DNA from: Ophioderma brevispina
Lineage: Eukaryota > Echinodermata > Ophiuroidea > Amphilepidida > Ophiodermatidae
Length of the DNA: 64,000 nt
Assembly: GCA_023653785.1 (NCBI GenBank)
Contig: JAMKCH010079164.1
Location: 1 to 64,000 of the forward strand
Direction: 5' to 3'
Shown here: positions 1 through 10,924 of the stretch, one piece after another
Layout: the number at the start of each line of letters is the position of its first letter
Numbering within the stretch: the stretch's first letter is position 1
Position numbers and translations under genes: made by a program
The notes under the pieces: model-generated
The model's database searches: none
The model's input: the letters and a program-made list of their open reading frames with translations, nothing else
What the model was told of the DNA's origin: nothing

Positions 1-244
1 TGTTATCAAGACCCTGAAACAATGTATTACGTAAATCGGGTTCATATTGCTTTTAAGCGAAGAGAGTGCCCCTCTAATCCTTGAAAACGTTTCCGCCAGA
101 TTTTAGCTAGACGCAGGGACCTTTAACAACGAATACACTTCTGGTGCCTCAGGTATTGTTGATTATCCATGTTGTCAATTGCATTATATCTACGAATCAG
201 TCTTCAGTAATAGTTCCGGCTGGACCCTGATATTTGGGGTTAGT
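1..244. other. Unassigned flank
   Basis: Stop-rich sequence outside the large inverted repeat. I see no gene, RNA or recognisable repeat here. Confidence 0.4.
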
Positions 245-314
245 GTGCACTCACCTACTAGAAAGTTGAATAATGGTTTTGAGTTAGAACCTGTCACAGG
301 TTAGGCCCGGACAT

Positions 315-610
315 TGGACAAGGCCGCCATATTTGATTTTTAACTGAAAATGCAATAATATTCCTAGATTTACCGCTTTTTTAACACAAGGGACAATTTG
401 TCTTAAATTATTTTTAAGTTATACTTAATTGTTTTATCAAGTATTCTTTCTATAAGACATGGTACTGCGTGGCTCTTCAAGATAGTTTCATTTTTCGACT
501 ACCTGTATATACAGCACAATTTCATGGCCGCCATATGGATTTGCCAGCTGAAATTTCTCCAATTCCTAGTTTTCTCATATTTAAAGCAGGGGTAATTATT
601 TCTTCAAGTT
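315..610. repeat. Internal direct repeat, ~204 bp period
   Basis: The motif GGCCGCCATAT followed by an AACTGAAA/CAGCTGAAAT block and ATTCCTAG occurs at about 322 and again at about 526. This extra pair lies in the part of the left arm that has no clear partner in the right arm. Confidence 0.5.
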
Positions 611-1257
611 TTGAACGTGTATAAACAATTATTATACAATTATTTTCAAATACGACATGATAATTGCATGGCGAACTTAATTATCTTTTCTGTCGAATTG
701 ATACAAATGGTTGAACCGTCTATGTACACAAACGGCTGTGTGTCTAGATACATCTGGTTGGGATAAAAAAAAAATTCTGAAATCAGGGCAAAAGAATTGA
801 TATAACTGCTTTTTGGTATTTCACCTGTTATGTCCAATAGGTCAAATTTGAGCGATTTTAGGGGTAGGGGTAACAATTTCGAGCTCACTTTCAAAATATG
901 AACACAAATGATCCTAAAATTGGTTACCCGAGTTAAATTACAACACAGTTTTATAAGATAGTATGATTTAACAAATCTTAGAGTTGGTATAAATTCGGGT
1001 TTTAGTTATAGCAAATTTTATGTAATAAGTAGACACTTGGGCAAAATTTAGCAAATTCTTGGTATTTTCCTTTAAAATATGTTATCCATTAACCATATAC
1101 GTGGTGAATTGAGCCAAGTTTGTTTGTTTAAATATAACAATAATGGTCGTTTTTTTGGAAAGTTGAAAACCCATTATTTGTTATATTTTTTAGTAAATGG
1201 CTAATAAATAACCTAATTTTTTCCCAAAAATGCTAAAATATTCACATTTTGCATGTT

Positions 1258-1890
1258 GAAGAGTTACGTGACGATCCAACATATTTGGTGCATTGATATA
1301 CAGAATGGCTCAAAGTTTTATTTTAAAGGTTATTTAGCATAACAAAGTCAATAAAGTCGTAAAGTCGAAATAGCAACATTTTTAATGGTATGCCATGGTA
1401 AACCAGTAACCACTAGAGCCATAGAGCTGTGAATGGCCTAAAGATAAAAATAGTTGTAGGACAATAATTTTGAGTTATTTCCACCATATCTGTACTGCAT
1501 GTGGTGTGACCTTTAGTAAACTATCTGAATGTAGTAACATGTCATCTGAGCTATTACTGTTTGCCATGGAAACGCGCATAATGCAATGAAACGCGATTTA
1601 GCATGCTGAAGAGTTACGACGTACTATGCACTTATTTTTCGTGATCCTGATGGCACGGATGCTCAAACCTATTTTGGTGTTTGTTTGAGTTGAACATAAC
1701 GTAGCCTAAAGTCAAAGAACCTCGCTATCTTTATGGTTACCATGGTAACCAAGTGACCACATAGGAGCTGGAGTAAGAAACATATTGTCACAACAATCAA
1801 TATAGCTTTTGACATCATTATGGTGTTACATAGTAAAAACATTTTGAATATGAGCACCGGTCATCCAACAACAATCATACCACACACCCC
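1258..1890. repeat. Two diverged ~350 bp subunits within the arm
   Basis: Each subunit starts with GAAGAGTTACG and continues through a GATCC, a GGCTCAAA-like block and a CCATGG-centred ATGGTTACCATGGTAACC block, ending near a GAGCT motif. Subunits begin at about 1258 and 1610. The same subunit pair is seen in reverse in the right arm at about 11400-11900. Confidence 0.5.
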
Positions 1891-1906
1891 ATATTAGGTT
1901 TTTGAC

Positions 1907-3047
1907 ACTTAACACTTAAGTGCCCAAGGGGGGTTCCATATAAACACAACATTTGTTTTTTTTTTCTGCGATTTCTCGGTTTTTTCAAGGAGTTTTTTGC
2001 TAATGGTCTGATTTATGACTACGCTTGTCCTGATCCAAAAAAATATCAATCCGCCCACGGCTTCATTAAAATAATAGGTCTGGGTCCCTAGGACCCCCCC
2101 CCCCCCTTGGGCACTGACGGAAGTAAAAAAAATCAAGATATTTTATAATTAAAAAATTACAGTCATTAAATCTTGGGATTTATTTTGCTTAGAATATACC
2201 TGAGGAGGCAATTAAGATTAATTAATACTACTTAAATCCATAACCTTTATAGCTGGGTAGCATCAATTTTAATTTTGTCATGACCGTGCTCTTAACTGTG
2301 TAAAGTCTATGGGAAAAATATTTGATTTTGAAGTTTCGAGAAAATACAAGATGTATAATTGGGGGCTATATTTTGCAATGATTATTTTAAATTGTATATT
2401 CTAGATAAGATAGGATAATTATTTTGGTCAAACCTTATATGTAGTTGCTGATTGTTGATAGCGAACCAACTCTTTTTCCGGATAGTGACAATTTTAATTT
2501 GACCATAGGTCAAAGGTCGGAATTTGTTCAGTTTTATTGTGTATGTTGTTCTTACTGACCCCCATTTACGTGTGTTAGTTTCATGATCAACTCCCCGTGA
2601 AATTGGTTTATTGGGTTGGGTCCCTAGACCCCCCCCCCCCCGTTGGCACTAACGAAGTTTTTTTTCAAGCTTTGGCACTTAAAGGGGCAACGAGAGACTT
2701 TGAAGCACCCACATATAGTGTCATAATAGTAATTTCATATAGATTAGACACTCAATAGATTTCTTACCATGCATTTTGTTACAGAAATGTCTTAAAAGAT
2801 AGAAAACAGGTGATTTTGATTTGCTTATATTTCAATATAAAACATAGGCTGAATTTCGTATTTGCTCCTATACGAAATTAGAAATTTCACAAATTTTGTA
2901 ACAAAGAAACATTTCTCAGCTTAATCCTTTCATATGGCGATATTTTTTATGGAAAGCTTTACATCAGGGCAAAAATCAGTACTTTCGATTTTTTAGGGAC
3001 ACCCAATATGTGAAATCTCTCGTTGCACCTTTAAGTGTTAAGTGACC
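1907..3047. mobile_element. Composite insertion into the left arm
   Basis: The right arm (11225-11260) has the uninterrupted site, so the insertion is defined by comparison. The insert is bounded by ACTTAACACTTAA on the left and TTAAGTGTTAAGT on the right. Inside, a G-rich element starts AAGTGCCCAAGGGGGG and shows GGGTCCCTAG followed by a long C run and TTGGCACT at about 2085-2120 and again at 2615-2650. A complete MITE A copy (2679-3034) is nested at its right side. Confidence 0.6.
2679..3034 (-). mobile_element. MITE family A, copy 1
   Basis: Flanked by TTAA on both sides. Terminal inverted repeats read TTAAAG-GTGCAACGA-GAGATTT with minor changes. Length is 356 bp. A central imperfect palindrome, arms AATTTCGTA and TACGAAATT, lies at 2852-2878. 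It has no coding capacity. Confidence 0.85.
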
Positions 3048-3325
3048 GAAGGGTTTTCACTCCCAGGAGGCGTCCATAGACGCCAAGAAAACACTTTCCT
3101 AAAGGAATTGTTGCATGGAATTTATAAAGCCTTGCATAAGCCCTGTATTACATAATATTTAACCCAAAACTTGCTATTTTAGGCGATCCTGTATTTGTAT
3201 ATATGGGCACAGTATAACTCCCCTAACAGCTTCCCAAGGACACAATTTCATGGCCATGGCAGAGCTCGAACTTGCATACAATTATAGTAGAGTTCAAAAT
3301 TTAAGTCACATTCTCGAAGTATTGA
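3048..3325 (+). repeat. Left arm (inner part) of 12.2 kb inverted repeat
   Basis: Pairs in reverse complement with 10925-11230. Shared blocks include CACTCCCAGGAGGCGTCC, GGCGATCCTGTATTTGTA and GGCAGAGCTCGAA. Pairing stops near CATTCTCGAAG at 3325, which marks the inner edge of the arm. Confidence 0.7.
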
Positions 3326-3453
3326 AAGGGTGCTTGTAAGTTAGCAGAGCAGATTCATGACAAATTGTGGGCAATTGTGCATTTTTACAATAAATCTCTG
3401 AAATTTGGCACAATATTCAAGTGAAATAGACGCTCATAGTCTAATTTCACAAG

Positions 3454-3823
3454 TTAAAGAGACATGAGGAGATTTCCAGAATTAAGCGCCCCCAATTTTG
3501 TTCGAACCCGGGTTTTTTGCATATTTGGAATGCTTTCCAATGTATTAGATCACACCTGAAGTGAATAAGCCTAATACGCAGTCTTTATGTAATAATATGA
3601 TGACTTAGTACTGTCTGTCGTGCACGACAGAAAGTCAAAGCACGGTGTTCTAAGGGGACAATTACGATAGCCAGGCAAGTTATAAACAAGGTTTTCTGTT
3701 TTCTTTTGTACTTGTTTGTCCAATAAACCTTCGGAACGATCTTGGTAGGTGGTCTACAATCGATCCTGTGCAATTTGAGAGAAATTCGTATCCTAAAAAA
3801 AAAATCTCCTCCTGTCACTTTAA
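3454..3823 (-). mobile_element. MITE family B, copy 1
   Basis: TTAA on both sides, TIR TTAAAGTGACAGGAG-GAGATTT read from the right end, length 370 bp. A perfect central palindrome CTGTCGTGCACGACAG lies at 3615-3630. No open reading frame with support. Confidence 0.85.
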
Positions 3824-4206
3824 CAAGTTAACTGCAAGTTAACAGAAAAATATCGCGGCCTAAACATGTTTCACGATGAGGGGAATGAAGGGCTACATTG
3901 GTGAAACCTAGAATTGCTCCAATTTGGTTGTAGGGTATAACAAATTGTTCGTCTGGTTACAAGTACTATTCCAAATGACTTTGGAGTCATGTCAAATTAG
4001 CCAAAAAGGTCATTTCAATTGTAACAAGATAAAAACAGTTAAAAGTTTGATCCAACATTGGTAAAAAGTGAAGCAAATTGTTCATTAGATAAGACAAAGA
4101 AAAGGAAACCGATTTCATCATCTGTTTAGTTATCATACTATGGGAGTAAGGGACTCAATAAGTCAGAAATCTATGTAAATCAAGTGACCATGGTGACTAT
4201 AATAGT
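3824..4206. other. Unassigned stretch inside the inverted-repeat core
   Basis: Stop-rich, AT-rich sequence between two MITEs. I see no gene or repeat that I can name. Confidence 0.4.
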
Positions 4207-4214
4207 GGCTTTCC

Positions 4215-4416
4215 CAGTGGCGTACCAGCGGGGGGGGGGGGGGGGGGCCAGGGGGGGCGAGAGCCACCCCCCCAAACAAAAACACTTGCCCCCCTTCCGC
4301 CCCCCCAATGAACTGACCTTTTGTACAGTGTATAGGAGAAGGACCCAATTTGCCCCTCCCAAAAAAGTCTTGGCACCCATTCAGCCCCCCCATTTGTAAA
4401 GGTTGGTTACGCCACT
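4215..4416. mobile_element. hAT-like MITE, CAGTGGCGTA terminus
   Basis: TIRs CAGTGGCGTACC and GGTTACGCCACT bound a 202 bp element with long G and C runs. The flanks GGCTTTCC (4207-4214) and GGCTTTCC (4417-4424) are an 8-bp direct repeat, the target-duplication length typical of hAT elements. Related copies are at 60792-60998 and 63230-63489. Overlapping short open frames here only translate the G/C runs. Confidence 0.75.
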
Positions 4417-4424
4417 GGCTTTCC

Positions 4425-4983
4425 TTGCACCCTACCTCGGATACAGAGCATGTGATATAGTCGAAATTTATTCTTTATGCTTTTGGACAATATGGGAATA
4501 ATTTTCTGAACAAAATGGGAGATCTTATTTTCTGTCTATAAGCCTACACAACTAGAAATATATTTTTAGCACTTGTGATCCATAAACTCCAAAACCGAGG
4601 TTGCATATGGGCAATTGTTACATAGCTGGAATCCTCATAAACTGACGGACATTTGGTATGGTTTAAACAAGATTGGAGAAATTGGAAGATTAGCTCCTAG
4701 AACCTTGCATTCCCCCAACCGTCAAGGTAATAATGGGACAAATTGGTCATCAAATGCAAATCTTTCACCGATCCACTGTGCTATGTTAGAAATAAGGAAT
4801 GAGTCATTTGTCAAATGCAATGGCGTATTTAGGGTGCGCCGGAGTGGCGTGCGCGCTGCGCACACTAGGTAGAGTAAAAAAGTTTAGTAAAAACACTGCA
4901 AGTTGAAAACTTGCAATCCCCTGGCTTGTAAATAATTATATGAAATTGAAGGGTTTACTATCAACTGTTAGCTACACCTACCA
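4425..4983. other. Unassigned stretch
   Basis: No supported gene. A short GC-rich patch near 4830-4865 (GGCGTATTTAGGG, then a GCGC-rich run) may be a fragment of a GGCGTA-type DNA element end. Confidence 0.35.
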
Positions 4984-5152
4984 AGGGGAGTTTCCGTAAC
5001 CTGACCATCTGACACACTTTTTTCTGAAACACTTATGAATTTGTAACCTTAACAGAATAAACAGTGCTTTATTCCGTGAAGGGTTTCCGAATTTATAAGG
5101 TTGTCAGAAAAAAGGGGTGTCAGATCGGTCAGGTTACGGAGGAAAACCCACC
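4984..5152. mobile_element. Small hairpin MITE
   Basis: TTTCCGTAACCTGACC near 4991 pairs with GGTCAGGTTACGGA near 5128. The pairing continues through ATCTGACAC and the TTTTTCTGA block, giving arms of about 60 bp around a loop of about 50 bp. There is no coding potential. Confidence 0.7.
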
Positions 5153-5656
5153 CCACAAAAGTTCATGACCCCACATTAACCGTTAAAAAAGACCTTCAAA
5201 CTTGTCAGCACGGAATGTTGACCACACGAAGTTTAATGACTATTCCAAGCCATTTTTTTTAGTGATTGGTTGGACCTTGAGTTGGCTTGGATGGACCCTA
5301 GATGAACTGCGAAATGACCTTGAAAAATGTTAGTAGTGTTATATAGCCTCCATTTTGTGTTGAAAATAGTATTTTATTTCATTTTCAATTTCATTTGAGA
5401 AAAGATTTCTCACGGGAAAAAGCAATTGGTTTATGATGAAAAAGAGAAGGGGAATTCCCCTAGTGTGTTTGTGCAAAATGCACCTGTTATCACATCAAGC
5501 AAGAGATGAGTGGGATTCCCTGGAATGCTAAAGTTAGAAAACGAGTCAAACTGGTTTATGGCTTTGAGCTCAAAACACATTGCAAGTAGGTAGTTTCCCT
5601 ATAAGTATAAGTCAGTGATGCATATAATGTCATTTATGTGAAATGACATCACACAT
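5153..5656. other. Unassigned stretch
   Basis: Nothing recognisable on either strand. Ends at a tRNA-derived SINE. Confidence 0.35.
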
Positions 5657-5998
5657 GAGGGCCCACATGTAGTACAGTGGATAAGACGGCCGACACCGGA
5701 CTCATGATCTGAGGTTGTGGGTTTGAGCCCCGATGTGGCCAATGTGTTGTGCACTTGGGCAAGGCAACTTTACCTCACTTGCGTGTCGACCCAAGCGAAA
5801 TTGGGAGCTGTTAGGGATATTACAATCTAAGTGGCTGATAGGATTGTGCCGCTTGGCCGGCTGCCGACCTTAGGTGACCCCACCATGAAGCGAAATGATT
5901 GTGACGATCTCCTGATGGCAGCGTAATAATTAATGGCAACAGCGCTTTGCCTACTTGTGTAAAAGGCCGCAATTTAACTCTCATTTTATTATTATTAG
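5657..5998 (+). mobile_element. tRNA-derived SINE (S1)
   Basis: The head carries an A-box-like AGTGGATAAGACGGC and a B box GGGTTTGAGCCCC at about 5720, the internal RNA polymerase III promoter of a tRNA-related SINE. The body shares GTTGTGCACTTGGGCAAGGC with the SINEs at 13448 and 19450. The tail is a TTATTATTATTAG simple repeat. Confidence 0.75.
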
Positions 5999-6456
5999 TA
6001 TTAAATCTGATTTGACAGTTTGACAAGGTTATGTATGCATGGATGAGATTCAATGATTATGCTAGAAAGGGGAATCTAGCTGTGAGAAGTTAAATACTGG
6101 TCACTGGAAAGAATCAGGGCCGACCGTACGTCACCAGGGAGCTATACAGTCTGTTATAGCTAGTTATCTTACAAATAATGGTAGATTTGAGCTACATATT
6201 GCCAGGATTTGTTTTGATCAGGTTTGGCTTCAATCGACCCCATCGTTTGCGACGGAGATAGAGAAACAGGTCAACTATTCAAAATGACAGAATGCTCCTT
6301 TAATCCACCTACATACCCTTTGGACCCCAATTGGGTGTGTACTCCTCATAGGAACCTTGCGTCAGTACTTATTGACCAATTTGGTGATCTAAGCATTTCG
6401 ATTTTGTAGCGGGAAACCAATACTCCACAACCGGAGTACACCCGCATTGAAAACGT

Positions 6457-6514
6457 AGGGACCAGTGGTTCTTCTGATCAGTTTGGTTGCAATTGGCCCA
6501 TGTGGTCATTGGAG
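6457..6514 (+). repeat. Dispersed repeat, CCAGTGGTTCTTCTGA type
   Basis: The block CCAGTGGTTCTTCTGA followed by GTTTGGTTGCAATTGGCCC recurs in diverged form at 7701-7754. It may be the 3-prime end of a LINE or SINE; two copies are too few to decide. Confidence 0.45.
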
Positions 6515-7058
6515 CAATTCTGTGACCGGGGAGGACTGCACAAAAAATTTTTGCAATCGGAATAACATACTTTTAAAATTCGGAAGATCAATGGGTCAAT
6601 GGGAATTGACCTTGTTGTCATTTATCTCGATTTAAACAAATACATGAGAGTGCCACCTACTTTTGAAACAATCCCATTTTTAAAGAAATCGGTGGGAGTG
6701 GAAATATTAAGGATTTAAACCTTTGGTGATGACCTTTGACATTTGACGAATTTTGTTCTTATACCTCCGTAACCATACCTTGTAGGTAGTACAAAATATG
6801 ACAATTTTAATCTCTTTTAACAAGGGCGAAACACTTTGGTTACCTTTTTACAGCAATCCAAGCAAAATTCATTTTTTTTTACCACCGTATTATTATTGGA
6901 ATTTTTCTCCCTACTCGATTTCTCCCACACTTTCAATGAGGGGCACCAACCGCTAAATGTATCACTTGACCTTCTTAGAGACAAAGGCCATACAAGCGAT
7001 TGAGCAAGCAGATATCAAAACCAGGTCAACCAGGGCTGTGTACGTAGGATTGATTTAC

Positions 7059-7082
7059 GGGGGGGGGGGGGGGGGGGGGGGG
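7059..7082 (+). repeat. Poly-G tract, 24 G
   Basis: Uninterrupted run of G. Homopolymers of this length are error-prone, so the true length is uncertain. Confidence 0.8.
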
Positions 7083-7363
7083 TTGTGGGACTTAGGTAAA
7101 AAGGGAATCTAACTTCCTAAATGGTTATTTGGGGGATCTTTGTAACATGTTTTATCACCAAAAGATGGACTTTCTTGTAAATATTTCTCTAGCTGTTGGA
7201 CTATTTTAGTGACACAAATCGCAATAATAAGGGACTTTGGACCCCTTTTCTGGATGGGGGGGGGGGTGCGACCCGCCTTTTACCCCAATCTCAGTGCTTA
7301 TACCGACCAAATTTGGTGGCGGCGGGACACTGAAGGATAACAGTTTTTCAAAGAATTACCCCT

Positions 7364-7650
7364 TTAAACACACTATTACAGATCTGCTCGGAAAATCAAA
7401 TATTTGAAATTTGCCGGTGATATAGCCTAAATAAAATAAATGATAAGTCTTATAGAATTCTTTTAGTTATTTTTCCAACTGAAATATTAGAGAAAGGAAA
7501 GAAAAGAAAGGAAAACAGCAGTGTTGAATATAATGTATCGCCATTAAAATAAATATCCATTTTTTTTAATGTTTTTGAAATGTTGTTATTCATTTTGTTA
7601 TCAATTATTTTTCGAATTTCTGATTTAGTAAATCACTGATAGGGCCTTTA
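7364..7650 (+). mobile_element. MITE family D, diverged copy (D6)
   Basis: Begins TTTAAACACACTATTACAG and ends AAATCACTGATAGGGCCTTTA. The interior shares the AAATATTTGAAATTTG, AAGGAAA and TTTCTGAT blocks of the D family. It lacks the central TCCGTTCGGA palindrome and has a purine-rich GAAAGGAAAG patch instead, so it is a decayed or variant copy. Confidence 0.5.
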
Positions 7651-7700
7651 GTCGGCCCAAATAACCTCTCACCCAATTGAAGGACACCAAATATGAACCT

Positions 7701-7754
7701 TGAGCCAGTGGTTCTTCTGAGCAAGTTTCGCTGCAATAGCCCAAGCGTTAGGAG
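7701..7754 (+). repeat. Dispersed repeat, second copy
   Basis: Matches 6457-6514 through AGTGGTTCTTCTGA and GCAATAGCCCAAGCG. The following sequence to about 7960 is rich in AAGAAGAAGCCC and CA-type repeats. Confidence 0.45.
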
Positions 7755-8221
7755 CGTCCGTATTATGGTGAACGCACGGCCCCGGATTAGCTTGCTCAGT
7801 TGAATAAAAATCCTGACACCACCACAAGCCATTACCATGACTTGTGGATACGGCTAAGAAGAAGAAGCCCAAGCGTTTGGGCATAAGATACAAAAACAAT
7901 CAACTAACCAAATGGAACAGACACCCACAGACCGACACCCACACGCACACAGAATCTGCACGTCGAAAAATACCCCCCTTTCACTTTTTAGGCAGGGGGG
8001 ATAAAAACAGAAAAAATAAATATATACAGGTCAAATATACACCCAGTTTGATTGCATCTGGGGAGGAGATTTCTTCCAATTTAAAAAAAAAAACAGTCCC
8101 CCTGCTTTATGTGCTTTGAAAAATATTAGAAAGGTCACACATCCTGGGCACATAATGTAAACTACATTGTCAAATTAGTGCCAGTTGCAGAAATGGAAAC
8201 CCTTACCAAACGATGGGAAAC

Positions 8222-9308
8222 TAGTAGTAGGGGTGGGCTATAAAAATGGTGATATTTCAGATAATTTTGTCATAATCTTATTTGATGTAGATTGATCCCC
8301 TGAGCATTTGACACCAATTTTGTCAAAATCGGCCAAAAAAAAATGAGGCAGGCCGCCCAAAAAATGCCATTTAAGGGAGGGGGGTCTGAGGGGGGTCTTG
8401 AAAATGATAAAATTTGTCACTTTACTGGATCTATGTGCCATATTTAGCAATGTTAGGGTTTAATTTTTATGTTTTGGGTCAAGGAATCCATTTTGATGAT
8501 TTCCGTCAGGTGTTTGATTTTTCGTGTTCATTTAAAATTAGCATTTTCCGTAAAATTAAGCCACGGAGGGCCGCTTTGCCGGCCACGCCCTAACCTTACT
8601 GATTTTAGATATGTTTTATGTAGAATTGAAGATAAGCCTTATTAAAGTTATATTCCATAAATTTTCAGCACATAGCTCTTTTTGTTTGGTCACGGTGCCA
8701 ATTTTATAATTTGGCAATGTCTCAATTGAAAATATAGGGGGTGTTGCAAAAGTTCGTTGACCTACACAACAACCCTTGCGCACAAAATTTGGGAATGATG
8801 CATTCCAATTAACTGGCTGCCATAGCGAAACCGTTATATAGTTTAAAGAGCTCAAATTTTTGCAGTACGTATTATCAATTATTACCTTTAGGAAAAGTTT
8901 TCAATGATTGCATCAGAAAGCGCGCCTACCTTTTAATGGCAAAGCGCCCTCATAGCTGAATTTGACCAAAAATCAGCCATTGTTACGAAAAGTGGTAGAT
9001 CTGACCACTGCTGAAACATTTACCAAATGGATTCTTTGACCCAAATTCCATAATTTAGCACCACATGGCGTAACAATGTCATAGATAATTCCAGTAATTG
9101 GACAACATTTATCAATTCAGACCCCCCCTCAGACCCCCCCTCCCTTAGATGGCATTTTTGGGACGGCACCTTATCATTTTTTTGACTTGAGTATTTGGAC
9201 AAATTTGGTGTCAAATGCTCAGTGGGATAAAGCTGCATCAATAAGAGTTAGGAACAAATTATCTGAAATATCATCATGTTTCTCCCCCTGTATAGCCACC
9301 TCTACTAG
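8222..9308. mobile_element. 1.1 kb element with ~280 bp inverted repeats
   Basis: 8222-8500 pairs in reverse with 9015-9308. Paired blocks include CTAGTAG followed by GGTGG at the tips, GATATTTCAGATAATTT, GGGAGGGGGGTCTGAGGGGGG and GGGTCAAGGAATCCATTT. The intervening 8500-9015 shows no transposase. Most likely a non-autonomous TIR element. Confidence 0.7.
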
Positions 9309-9309
9309 G

Positions 9310-10555
9310 AGAAATGTTAGTAGGCAGGATTTCATCAAAATGAATATTTAAATAACATAGCAAAGAGAATACATAGCCTACACTCGAGAATACCTCCATT
9401 TACCCACCACTCAAAGGGAAAACAAAAAAACCCAAAGACCCATACACACACCCAAAGTAAAAAAACAAGACCTCATACCCCAATCTAACCCAAAATCGTT
9501 GAGCTCGAATAGTGTAATTTTTTAAAAACCCCATCCAGTTCAAATTATACCCCAATTTGGACTTGAAATGAGTCCTGACTACTGTTGATATTTTTGATTT
9601 ATTCTGAGTGCATTTTGAGTATATTTTAGATTTATTGTTGATAGCACCCCTTACGTAGTGGGGGGGGTGGCTTATAGTAAATTTCGGTATCAGCTGGTGG
9701 TACTCAATGTTGTGATCTCAAAATTGAAAGAGTTATTTACAGTCTACTATTTTTAAGAAAATAAATGTTATTAAAATGATTTTGAACAGCTTTTCTGATT
9801 TGTGGATACATTTAATGAAATTATCATCATGCCCATGGTTGTAGATGGCAATCAGTACGAATATTTCTTAAAACGACTCACAAACACACGCTAACAAGCG
9901 GTGTTGTGATTAAAATGATTTTTAATGATGATTTATGCCAAAGGCACCTAAATCACCAGCAACCTGCATAGAATGAATTTAAATATTAAACATATAATTA
10001 ATAAAAATGGTAATTAACCTTCAAACATATTATAGTTGATTTAGTTCATATTTGAATATAATTAATAAAAGCTTTTGAAAAAAGAGCCTTTATTTGGGTA
10101 TTATCAAAAACTCCGTCATTATGGAATACCACTATACCTAGCATGCCACTTAAGTGTACAAGGGGGTTCCTAGGGACCCGCAAAACTACATTGTGTTCAG
10201 TTTTACGATTAACGATATACTTTTTCATTGCACATACGGTATAATTTTGTGAAACGAAGGCCGTGTTAAATTTGTGTTTTTTTCTGATTGGAAAATGTTT
10301 GCCCCTAATTTTAAGGTTTGGTTTGGGGAATTCTAATTTTGTTGCTAATTATTGTCTTATGGTATAAATTTCGTGCCAAAATTCTTTCGGGAAAGTGGGA
10401 AGACCTTGTCCACGTAGGTGTTAAGAATGACCAAAAACTCATTTGACTATGCAATAGCTGTTTTGCTTTTAACTTACCATTCTCAGGAATTTTGGCGGCC
10501 ATTTTTGAAATACCTCGCCTCAAAAGTTGTCTCTCAATCTCGAACAGACCCACGG
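9310..10555. other. Unassigned part of the inverted-repeat core
   Basis: A G-rich CTTAAGTGTACAAGGGGGTTCC at about 10150 resembles the left end of the insert at 1915. Otherwise I see nothing I can name. Confidence 0.35.
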
Positions 10556-10814
10556 ACCTCTACACATGGATAGCGGGCTGCCGCACAGTGAATGGTCGCC
10601 GAGTGAAACAACAGGAAGTTGGTTTTTGACCTATTCTATATGGCGGAAAACAATCATACACCTGCTGGGTGCCCAACATTATCAACACGGATGTTCTATC
10701 CTTGGACAGTGTATGCATTGTTTTCCGCCATATTGTGTAGGTCAAATCAAAAAACCAACGTCCCTGGATGTTTCAATCGGAGCGATTCTGACCCTATCCG
10801 TGTAGAGGCTAGAG
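10556..10814. mobile_element. Near-perfect palindromic MITE
   Basis: CCTCTACACATGGATAG at the left tip pairs with CTATCCGTGTAGAGG at the right tip. Pairing continues inward through AACAGGAAGTTGGTTTTT, GACCTA and ATGGCGGAAAACAAT. Arms are about 115 bp. Overlapping open frames on both strands are a by-product of the symmetry. Confidence 0.8.
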
Positions 10815-10924
10815 GTCATTTGACAAACCCCAAGAGAACGTGTCGAGGGTGTATGAAGCGAGGCGCTTATTAGTATTCAGGGCCTTTAGCAAATCCAAAA
10901 AATAAAGCGCAAAGCTTAGTTGTG

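Larger units (their letters stand above)
245..1906 (+). repeat. Left arm (outer part) of 12.2 kb inverted repeat
   Basis: Read in reverse complement, 11250-12490 matches this stretch. The terminal CACTCACCTACTAGAAA, the TTTTAGGGGTAGGGG block near 860 and the ATGGTATGCCATGGTAAACC block near 1385 all recur in order. The pairing is diverged, with many small indels, and the left arm carries extra sequence around 300-800. No transposase-like reading frame is present. It may be the long terminal inverted repeat of a large DNA element or a duplicated, inverted repeat segment. Confidence 0.7.
5999..7363. other. Unassigned intergenic DNA with one dispersed repeat
   Basis: Apart from the repeat at 6457-6514 and the poly-G run at 7059-7082, I can name nothing. 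The short open frames here lack splice or start context. Confidence 0.35.
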
